33,038 nt of DNA from Bacteroidota bacterium (GTDB lineage Bacteria; Bacteroidota; Bacteroidia; Chitinophagales; Chitinophagaceae), in NCBI GenBank assembly GCA_023424015.1, contig JAFAEM010000038.1:1-33038 (forward strand). The letters run 5' to 3'. The translations under genes were made by a program, and so were the position numbers. Positions 16,586 to 23,005 of the stretch are shown here, in pieces. Every line of letters begins with the position of its first letter. The first letter of the stretch is position 1. The notes beneath the pieces were generated by a model. That model did not search any database. It was not told the origin of the DNA and saw only the letters and a list, made by a program, of their open reading frames with translations.

Positions 16586-17701
16586 ATGAGCATGCAGGAT
16601 TTCATTTTTTCAGAAAAAGCTGCAAACCGCAACAAACGCCATCTCACATTTTTTGGCGTGCTGGGCGTTGCATTTTTTTTGCAAAGCATTGTACCCGGCA
16701 ACTCCATCTACGCTACCGCCTTTTTCAGTTTTTGCTGCTTTTTTCCTACCTGTATTTTCTCAACATATGTATGCATTTATTTCTTCTACCCTTATTTACT
16801 GCAGCGAAAAAAATACCTGCTATTCATTCCTGGCTTTATCACTCTTAGTCTCGTCTGTTTATTCATCAATTATCATACTTCAGGCTTGTTCCTGTATTTC
16901 GCCGATGATTTTGGCAAACCTGGCAATTCGTTTTCGAAACAGATGAATCTGTCTTTTATTAATACTTCGCACGCCCTGATCATCTGTGGACTCGGCCTGG
17001 GTATAAAACTTGCAAAAAATATCTACCTGCGCCAAAAAGAAAATTCAATGCTTTCCAGGCAAAAGATCATCACTGACCTGAGATTAGAGAAGGCCAGGAT
17101 CTATCCCAGGCTGCTCAACCAGTCGCTGGAAAACCTGCGTACGGGCATCAGTACCGGTTCAACAGACGCGTCGACACATCTACTTAAGGTATCTGAGCTT
17201 TTAAGTTATATTCTTTATGACAATGAAGAGAAATGGGTATTACTCGAAAAGGAACTGGATATGGTCCGGCACCTTATCGATATCGAGCAGGCTGGCAGAG
17301 AGAGGCAACCGCGATTGCATCTGAATCTCAGCGGAGATCCTTCCGGTAAATTAATAGTACCAATGACATTATTTCCACTACTGGAAAATTTCTTTAAGAT
17401 ACTGGATGATAAAACAACCGACATTGCGAGCGTGAGCCTTGACCTGTATATAAAAAACAAGGACCTTGACCTTAGACTTGCCATTTCAAAATCATCTGAC
17501 CAACTGCCAGTCAGGAAATGGATCAATGTATTCTCAAATACCTGCCAACGGCTCGAAGCATTACACCCAGGCGGTTGCGATCTGAAGATTGTCAATGAGG
17601 ACACAACATTTATCGTCTTGTTAGGTGTGATGATCAAAACGGCCGGCAACGAAATCGGTGAACTCAACCAATCAACACAGGTGACCTATGAAACTGCGTA
17701 G
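16586..17701 (+). CDS. Degenerate LytS-like sensor protein (pseudo-histidine kinase)
   Basis: A membrane protein of the LytS/His_kinase (PF06580) type that seems catalytically dead. Four membrane helices are followed by a helix that aligns with the kinase dimerisation segment of the next gene, but where that kinase reads AQIHPHFLFNTLNN this one reads ARIYPRLLNQSLEN (170-183), with Arg175 in place of the phospho-acceptor His. Of the ATP-binding N box only LLENFF (Asn268) remains, the KHG part is lost, and no GIGLxNV glycine box is seen. I start at ATG 16586; the frame extends to a TTG at 16469, but 16586 gives the normal short lead-in to helix 1. It overlaps the kinase gene by 14 bases. A scaffold or inhibitor of that kinase is an inference. 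Confidence 0.82.
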   Translation: MSMQDFIFSEKAANRNKRHLTFFGVLGVAFFLQSIVPGNSIYATAFFSFCCFFPTCIFSTYVCIYFFYPYLLQRKKYLLFIPGFITLSLVCLFINYHTSGLFLYFADDFGKPGNSFSKQMNLSFINTSHALIICGLGLGIKLAKNIYLRQKENSMLSRQKIITDLRLEKARIYPRLLNQSLENLRTGISTGSTDASTHLLKVSELLSYILYDNEEKWVLLEKELDMVRHLIDIEQAGRERQPRLHLNLSGDPSGKLIVPMTLFPLLENFFKILDDKTTDIASVSLDLYIKNKDLDLRLAISKSSDQLPVRKWINVFSNTCQRLEALHPGGCDLKIVNEDTTFIVLLGVMIKTAGNEIGELNQSTQVTYETA

Positions 17702-18839
17702 TCTCATACTATCGGATCGACCGGTTTACCGTGTTACCAGGCACCTGCTGTTTTGGACGGTGCGGTTTTTCCTGATATTTATTTATTCTTATGGATCTTC
17801 TTTTCTGAGTTTCCTTACTTCCGGCGAAACTCTCTATATATACGACCTTGAAGAATGTATGCAGGTGGGCGGTTATCGCCTGGTGCTGGATATGCTCTTT
17901 TGCTACACGGTGATATATTGGCTGATGCCGGTATACCTGTATAAAAAACGATTTACCACTTTTGCATTATTGCTGGTGTTGGAAATGGTAGCGGTTTTTG
18001 TCCTAAGCACGCTTTTCATCACGTACTATTATAACCTGGCTGCCCAGGGGCCGAAGTTTTACCATGTGATCTGGCTCCATGGCATTCATTTTATCATGGG
18101 TGGTTCTCCTGTGGTTTGCATTGGATTTTTAGGTATCAGGCTGCTGAAAACCTGGTATAGGGAAGAGGAAAAGAAAGTCGCGATCACCCGTGCACATGCC
18201 AATGCTGAATTACAACTGCTGAAAGCCCAGATACATCCGCACTTTCTTTTCAATACTCTCAACAATATCTATTCATTCACCCTGGCCGATCGCGGTCGCG
18301 CCGCGAAATTGGCCGATCAGCTATCCGGTATGATGGATTACATGACTATTGAGGGAGAAAAGGAATGGGTACCGGTAGAAAAAGAAATACGACTGATCGA
18401 AGATTACATGAGCCTTGAAAAGGTACGCTATGATCAGCGACTTGATATCAGTATTGACATCACAGGGGATTTTCGAAATAAATTGATAGCGCCCTTGCTG
18501 CTGATACCCTTCGCAGAAAACTGTTTTAAACATGGAGCCAGCCTCATGCGGGGTAAACAATGGGTGAAATTAAATATTAACGTACAGGATGACATGCTCA
18601 GCTTTGAACTCAGCAATAGCAAACCAGCCTCCTCACCGTTGCGTCAACAGAAAAATGGGATCGGTCTCGCGAATGTTAAAAAAAGGTTACAACTGATCTA
18701 CCCGGGTCAACACAACCTGCAGATTGAATCAACCGATACCGTTTATAAGGTAAATTTGGAAGTGAAACTGCTAGAACAACCGGTTAGCGTTTCGCCGGGT
18801 ATCACCGGTTACCAGACTCAACCTCTTTCCTATGCCTGA
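17688..18839 (+). CDS. LytS-family sensor histidine kinase
   Basis: A 383-aa membrane kinase with four N-terminal helices (about 18-150), no recognised extracellular sensor domain, a short coiled coil (158-180) and the His_kinase domain with phospho-acceptor His185 in AQIHPHFLFNTLNNI. The HATPase part has an N box PFAENCFKHG (274-283) and a G box NGIGLANVKKRL (323-334), so it should be active. Together with the LytTR regulator downstream it forms a Bacteroidota LytS/LytR-type pair. The start lies 14 bases inside the degenerate LytS-like gene, and the end overlaps the regulator by 8 bases: one translationally coupled unit. The signal is unknown. Confidence 0.95.
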   Translation: MKLRSLILSDRPVYRVTRHLLFWTVRFFLIFIYSYGSSFLSFLTSGETLYIYDLEECMQVGGYRLVLDMLFCYTVIYWLMPVYLYKKRFTTFALLLVLEMVAVFVLSTLFITYYYNLAAQGPKFYHVIWLHGIHFIMGGSPVVCIGFLGIRLLKTWYREEEKKVAITRAHANAELQLLKAQIHPHFLFNTLNNIYSFTLADRGRAAKLADQLSGMMDYMTIEGEKEWVPVEKEIRLIEDYMSLEKVRYDQRLDISIDITGDFRNKLIAPLLLIPFAENCFKHGASLMRGKQWVKLNINVQDDMLSFELSNSKPASSPLRQQKNGIGLANVKKRLQLIYPGQHNLQIESTDTVYKVNLEVKLLEQPVSVSPGITGYQTQPLSYA

Positions 18840-19578
18840 AAAGAAAATCATTTGCCTGGCTGTAGACGATGAACCACCTGCTCTTGATGTGTTGAAAAAA
18901 TATATTCATTCTGTACATACGCTGGAATTGGCAGGTACCTGTGCCGACGCCATTGAAGCCACCGTTTTTCTTCAAAAAAATCCTGTTGACCTGATTTTTC
19001 TCGATATAAAAATGCCCGAATTACTCGGGACCGATTTTATAAAAACATTGAAAAATCCTCCGGCGGTTATCTTCACCACTGCATATCGCAAATTCGCGAT
19101 AGAAGGATTCGAACTTGATGCCGTTGATTACCTGCTAAAGCCTATCTCTTTTGAACGCTTCTTGAAAGCCGTGAATAAAGTGATGGAAATGCCGCTGTCT
19201 GCTAATAACGTTGCCAGTAGTCCCGTCACGTCAGAACTACCGGCTACAACAGCTGCGGATTCCATCTATTTTCGGAGTGATCGCAAGATGGTGAAAGTGT
19301 CTATGGATGATATCCTGTACGTGGAAAGTCTGAAGGATTATATCAAGGTGGTGACAAAATACAAGACCATTATTACAAAACACGCGATCTCCTCTCTCGA
19401 AGAAAACCTACCGAAGAATAATTTTCTACGCATTCATCGTTCCTTTATAGTGGCATTGAACAAAATCGACTCTTATAGCAGCGAACTGGTAGAAGTTGGA
19501 AAAAAAGAGTTGCCTATTAGTCGCATGTATCGCTACGAGGTTGAAAAAGTATTGCAACATAAAAGACATTTGTTCTGA
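18832..19578 (+). CDS. LytTR-family response regulator
   Basis: A 248-aa DNA-binding regulator. The receiver domain (about 5-120) has the acidic pocket Asp12/Asp13 (AVDDEPPALD), phospho-acceptor Asp58 (IFLDIKMPELLG), Thr83 (FTTAY) and Lys103 (LLKPISF). After a linker of about 25 residues rich in Ser, Thr and Ala, the LytTR domain (about 145-245) shows the family pattern IYFRSDRKMVKVSMDDILYVESLKDYIKV and NFLRIHRSFIVALNKID. Such regulators bind direct repeats upstream of their targets. It is the last gene of the signalling unit, overlapping the kinase gene by 8 bases, and is the presumed phosphorylation target of the 17688 kinase. No terminator follows immediately. Confidence 0.96.
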   Translation: MPEKKIICLAVDDEPPALDVLKKYIHSVHTLELAGTCADAIEATVFLQKNPVDLIFLDIKMPELLGTDFIKTLKNPPAVIFTTAYRKFAIEGFELDAVDYLLKPISFERFLKAVNKVMEMPLSANNVASSPVTSELPATTAADSIYFRSDRKMVKVSMDDILYVESLKDYIKVVTKYKTIITKHAISSLEENLPKNNFLRIHRSFIVALNKIDSYSSELVEVGKKELPISRMYRYEVEKVLQHKRHLF

Positions 19579-19830
19579 TAGTTGTCGCACAAACCGTCAA
19601 AGTACAACAAAAAGCCTCGGGCAATAGGTTCATAATCAGAGCAGTCAAAATAGATTCTGCTTTACCATATTAAAACACTATCTTCACCAAGTGTTAAAAG
19701 TACTTCCAACATTCAGTCCTGATCAGCTTCAATTCTTACTCTTCCTCTAGTAATAGTTAATCTCCTCTTTACTTTTTGCTGCAGTCCTTTTTCACGTGTA
19801 TTTATTTTGTTTTATTTAAATTATTGTTTT

Positions 19831-20100
19831 ATGAACATGTACGTTTCAAACCTGAGTTTTCAAACCACCGATGAAGACCTGAAAAAATTATTTAGCCAGT
19901 ATGGTGAGGTTTCATCTGCAAAAGTCATCACTGACAGGGAAACTGGCCGTAGCCGTGGTTTCGGGTTTGTAGAAATGGGTTCCGACTCACAGGCAAACGA
20001 AGCTATTAAGGAGCTTAACAACAAAGATGTCCAGGGTCGTACCATGGGTGTTTCTGTTGCCCGCGAAAAAGCTCCACGCTCTGACAACAGGAGATGGTAA
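19831..20100 (+). CDS. RNA-binding protein with a single RRM domain
   Basis: A 90-aa glycine/arginine-poor RRM protein of the type often induced in the cold in bacteria. RNP2 is MYVSNLSF (2-10) and RNP1 is SRGFGFVEM (44-52), with aromatic residues at the RNA-stacking positions. The ATG at 19831 gives the usual MNMYVSNLSF start; an earlier in-frame non-ATG codon would add eight hydrophobic residues and is unlikely. A 5' region of about 250 bases, A/T-rich near the end (19790-19830), precedes it with no clear promoter box. The strong UUCG-loop terminator at 20125-20148 ends the transcript. It probably acts as an RNA chaperone (inference). Confidence 0.95.
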   Translation: MNMYVSNLSFQTTDEDLKKLFSQYGEVSSAKVITDRETGRSRGFGFVEMGSDSQANEAIKELNNKDVQGRTMGVSVAREKAPRSDNRRW

Positions 20101-20124
20101 TAACTTAACCAATAGTTAATGTAT

Positions 20125-20148
20125 AAAGAGCCTTCGGGCTCTTTTTTG
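20125..20148 (+). terminator. UUCG-loop terminator after the RRM gene
   Basis: An 8-bp stem AAAGAGCC/GGCTCTTT with a TTCG tetraloop is followed by TTTG. The outer GTATAAA...TTTATAC (20121 to about 20155) can extend the stem. Confidence 0.92.
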
Positions 20149-20176
20149 TTTATACTACCCCGATTGCTTATCTTTG
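20145..20176 (+). promoter_or_regulatory. Promoter for the 85-aa protein and cold-shock-domain gene
   Basis: TTTG at 20145-20148 and TATCTTTG at 20169-20176 are 20 bases apart, a perfect match to the Bacteroidota consensus on both boxes. The -33 box overlaps the U-tract of the preceding terminator. The leader to the ATG at 20359 would be about 175 bases. Confidence 0.65.
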
Positions 20177-20358
20177 CAGTCAAATTTGAGTTATATCGCG
20201 CTTGTAAGCAAACAATAGCCTCTCTCATTCCTGCTATTTATTACACCTGCATTTTTCTCAAAGACAAACCATTATTCCCGTCCTTTCAAGATTTCATTTT
20301 CGGGAATATGCCATCGGCAATCGAATATTTCATCACACCCTAAATAACTTAATCGACT

Positions 20359-20616
20359 ATGACCTCTGAAATGATTGAAAAGTTTGTAGCACCCAGGATC
20401 TCAAATGGCGAAGCAGTGAATATTCACTTTAAAGACCGCCATACCGTAACCGGTTTGTTTATTCATACCGTCGACTATGAAGAGCTGAAGTCAAAGAATT
20501 TCTGGAGAATTGTGAGTAACCAGCATGTGACTAAATGGGAGCAGACAAAAGACATCAATCTCACACGTTTGTTCAACGGAGCATCCTTTACCCGACTTTC
20601 AGAAGAGAAAAATTAA
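20359..20616 (+). CDS. Unrecognised 85-aa protein, possibly a small SH3/Sm-like barrel
   Basis: I do not recognise the family. There is no signal peptide or membrane segment. The middle VNIHFKDRHTVTGLFIHTVDY (about 20-40) looks like two antiparallel beta strands around a tight turn, as in Sm/SH3-like barrels, followed by SKNFWRIVSNQHVTKWEQTKD and a final strand-like segment; this is inference only. It sits between an RRM gene and a cold-shock-domain gene, 17 bases before the latter, which hints at an RNA-related role. The start ATG follows a leader of about 170 bases. Confidence 0.75.
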   Translation: MTSEMIEKFVAPRISNGEAVNIHFKDRHTVTGLFIHTVDYEELKSKNFWRIVSNQHVTKWEQTKDINLTRLFNGASFTRLSEEKN

Positions 20617-20633
20617 AAACAACAGTTCACAAT

Positions 20634-21080
20634 ATGGCAACAAGCTGGAACAAAAAAGAAAGAGAAAATAAAAAACAACAGCAGCGAAAACAGAAGGAAG
20701 AAAAACGCCTGGAAAGAAAGCAACAGGCTAAGAAAGGACAAAGTCTCGACGACATGATGGCCTACCTTGACGAAAACGGCAATCTTACTTCCACTCCACC
20801 CGACCCGGCCAAACGTACCATTATCAATGCCGAAGATATCGAGATCGGCGTTCCCAAGCAAAGAGAACTGGATCCTTCTGAATTGATCCGTAAAGGCGTG
20901 ATCACATTCTTCAACCAGGAGAAGGGCTATGGCTTTATCCGGGACAAACAAACCACGGAAAGCATTTTTGTACATATCAATGCCAGCCGTGATGTATTAA
21001 AGGAAAACAATATCGTAGAATTCGAAGTGGAAAAAGGACCCCGCGGTTTGCAGGCTGTCAACGTAAAACTTTCGAGTTAA
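20634..21080 (+). CDS. Cold-shock-domain protein with a basic N-terminal extension
   Basis: A 148-aa cytoplasmic nucleic-acid-binding protein. The C-terminal cold-shock domain (about 86-146) reads KGVITFFNQEKGYGFIRD (RNP1 KGYGFI) then SIFVHINASRD (RNP2 IFVH) and ends with VEFEVEKGPRGLQAVNVKL, the complete OB-fold pattern. The first 35 residues are almost entirely Lys, Arg, Gln and Glu (coiled or disordered), and 36-85 form a linker with SLDDMMAYLDENG. The CspA class is only about 65-70 aa, so this is an extended version. The frame extends upstream to 20535 in overlap with the previous gene, but the ATG at 20634 is the natural start. No terminator is visible after it. Confidence 0.93.
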   Translation: MATSWNKKERENKKQQQRKQKEEKRLERKQQAKKGQSLDDMMAYLDENGNLTSTPPDPAKRTIINAEDIEIGVPKQRELDPSELIRKGVITFFNQEKGYGFIRDKQTTESIFVHINASRDVLKENNIVEFEVEKGPRGLQAVNVKLSS

Positions 21081-21131
21081 CACAAACTGATTAATCCGCA
21101 CCTGACACTACGTTGATTCCTGGTTATTTCT

Positions 21132-21192
21132 TCATAGCTCGTAGCTCGCAGCTCATAGCTAACAGCTTACCCCTAAAACCTAAACCTAAACC
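21132..21192. repeat. AGCTCGTAGC and CCTAAA short arrays
   Basis: TCATAGCTCGTAGCTCGCAG and further AGCTCATAGCTAACAGC-like units (21132-21169) are followed by CCTAAAACCTAAACCTAAACC (about 21172-21192). The second array runs through the stop codon of the oxidoreductase gene (plus 21186-21188). Related AGCTCG words occur in the element at 15666-15817. Confidence 0.7.
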
Positions 21193-22301
21193 TTAACATC
21201 CACCTTCATCCCCGTCTTCGCCGCCAGGAAAATCGCTTCAATCACCTTAAGGTCTTTAAGACCTTCTTTTCCATCAACAGGCACTTCAGGCTGATGTCCA
21301 TCCAGTATTATCCGCGCCATTTCATCCATCTGAACGGTTTGATGCGTGACATGCGGCAGATTCAATTCTCCTTTGTGCGTACGCCCTCTGATAGGACCAT
21401 AACCCGTTGCCGGAAGCAATTCAGCAAAACCTTTATCACCATTTAAGAAAAAACGGTCGAGGTGACTCATAGCATAGGTAGACAGGCATGACGCCACCGC
21501 CCCACTGGGAAACCCAAGTTGGAACTGGATAGTCTCATCTACGCCGGGTTTGAATTTTTCATGATCGGTTTTGGTTTCCTGCGCGGTGACCCACACCGGT
21601 TCTTCGCCCACCATATACCTCGCGCCATTCACAGAATAAATCCCGATGTCCATCATCGCACCCCCGCCTGCCAGTTCTTTATTCAGTCGCCATTGATTGG
21701 GGTTGCCGATCCTGAAACCACTGAGACCCTGGAAAAATAAAACCTTTCCCAGTTCGCCCTGCTTCCGCATGCGAATGATCTCAAGCGTATTGGCCTCAAA
21801 GTGCATACGGTAGCCTATCAGCAATTTAACTTTTGCCTGCTCACAGGCATCCACCATCTCCTGCCCTTCTTTAACAGAAATGGCCATGGGCTTTTCACAG
21901 ATCACATGTTTGCCGGCGCGGGCGCAACGGATCACCTGGTCGTGGTGAAGCGCATTTGGTGTGATCACATACACGGCATCGATATCGGGATTATTTTTAA
22001 GGTTGTCGAAGTTTTCGTAGTTATAACAATTCCTGGCCGGGATACCATACTTCTGCTGCCAGCTTTCGATCTTGGAGGGTGTGCCGCTGACAACACCTGT
22101 CAAACGCGCCCTTTTACAAGCCTGCATGGCATCGGCCACCCGGGTGGCATATCCACCCAGTCCCATCAGGGCGACTCGCAATGGTTGTTGCTGGTTACGA
22201 CTAAGGATTGCATTCTGTGGTAATATTTCCCAATTATCAAGCAGGGATACGCCAATGGCTGTTGCGGTGATTTTGTGTAAAAAATCGCGGCGAGAATTCA
22301 T
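21186..22301 (-). CDS. Gfo/Idh/MocA family oxidoreductase, Tat-exported
   Basis: A 371-aa NAD(P)-dependent oxidoreductase or sugar-modifying enzyme. The N-terminus MNSRRDFLHKITATAIGVSL carries a twin-arginine motif, so it is predicted to be exported folded, with its cofactor. The Rossmann part has LRVALMGLGGYATRVADAM (about 40-58) and the conserved EKP motif CEKPMAI (about 135-141); the C-terminal fold has GGGAMMDIGIYSVNGARYMVG with the conserved Asp/Tyr pair. The substrate cannot be told. It is divergent from the Mo-hydroxylase genes across 170 bases that contain a 15-bp palindrome. Its stop lies inside a CCTAAA array. Confidence 0.92.
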   Translation of the reverse strand: MNSRRDFLHKITATAIGVSLLDNWEILPQNAILSRNQQQPLRVALMGLGGYATRVADAMQACKRARLTGVVSGTPSKIESWQQKYGIPARNCYNYENFDNLKNNPDIDAVYVITPNALHHDQVIRCARAGKHVICEKPMAISVKEGQEMVDACEQAKVKLLIGYRMHFEANTLEIIRMRKQGELGKVLFFQGLSGFRIGNPNQWRLNKELAGGGAMMDIGIYSVNGARYMVGEEPVWVTAQETKTDHEKFKPGVDETIQFQLGFPSGAVASCLSTYAMSHLDRFFLNGDKGFAELLPATGYGPIRGRTHKGELNLPHVTHQTVQMDEMARIILDGHQPEVPVDGKEGLKDLKVIEAIFLAAKTGMKVDVKV

Positions 22302-22372
22302 ATGCTGGTTATTGGTTGATGAAGGTTAATGTATCCTGAAGTTAAACTATTCAGCGCGATAAAAACGACGTG

Positions 22373-22387
22373 GTTCAAACTTTGAAC
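22373..22387. promoter_or_regulatory. 15-bp perfect palindrome between divergent oxidoreductase genes
   Basis: GTTCAAA-C-TTTGAAC is centred at 22380, 72 bases before the 21186-22301 gene and 85 bases before the ATG at 22472. Its place and symmetry suggest an operator for a dimeric regulator serving one or both genes. No regulator gene is adjacent, and the role is inferred. Confidence 0.5.
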
Positions 22388-22471
22388 TAAAAACCATTAA
22401 CCAGGTGTGTATTATTTTTTGATTCCCCGGGTTTTCTTTTTACTTAACTTCAGGTACCAAAAATAATAGCC

Positions 22472-22930
22472 ATGCCTGTTTTTAACCTTCGCGTCAATGG
22501 CAAAGACCATAGTGTTGATGTAGCTGCCGATACACCAATTCTTTGGGTTTTACGTGATCACCTCGATTTAGTGGGTACAAAATATGGGTGCGGTGTCGCG
22601 CAGTGCGGTGCCTGTACGATACACCTTGACGGAAACCCTGTTCGATCCTGTACCTTGCCTGTATCAGTTGTAGAATCCATGGAGATAACGACTATTGAAG
22701 GACTCTCTGCCAACGGTGACCACCCCGTGCAAAAAGCCTGGGAACAATCTGATACACCCCAATGTGGTTATTGCCAGGCCGGCCAGATCATGACGGCAGC
22801 AGCTTTGTTAAAGCGAAAACCTAAACCCACTGACCAGGAAATCAACGATGCCATGAATGGCAATCTTTGTCGTTGCTGTGCTTATCATCGGATCCGTGAT
22901 GCTGTGAAACTGGCCAGCACACTGGCTTAG
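22472..22930 (+). CDS. iorA: (2Fe-2S) subunit of an isoquinoline 1-oxidoreductase-type Mo-hydroxylase
   Basis: The small electron-transfer subunit (152 aa) of a xanthine-oxidase-family molybdenum hydroxylase. The plant-type ferredoxin cluster has Cys40, Cys45, Cys48 and Cys60 (YGCGVAQCGACTIHLDG...SC) and the helical cluster Cys98, Cys101, Cys133 and Cys135 (CGYCQAGQ and NLCRC). After NLCRC the protein has CAYHRI where relatives usually have G(T/C)YxRI, giving an extra Cys136. There is no signal peptide, so it probably travels to the periplasm with its Tat-signal-bearing partner. The large subunit follows after 75 bases. The true substrate is unknown (N-heterocycles or aldehydes). Confidence 0.93.
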   Translation: MPVFNLRVNGKDHSVDVAADTPILWVLRDHLDLVGTKYGCGVAQCGACTIHLDGNPVRSCTLPVSVVESMEITTIEGLSANGDHPVQKAWEQSDTPQCGYCQAGQIMTAAALLKRKPKPTDQEINDAMNGNLCRCCAYHRIRDAVKLASTLA

Positions 22931-23005
22931 CAAACCAGTATCAAAATCTATATTACTGTTTATTTCCATCGATATTATCGCGACTTCATCAGTAAAATCA
23001 AACCA

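Noticed and set aside
21172..21192. Telomere-like CCTAAA repeats
   Set aside because: There are only three units in an internal chromosomal gap next to a bacterial gene; it is best read as another short-word array.
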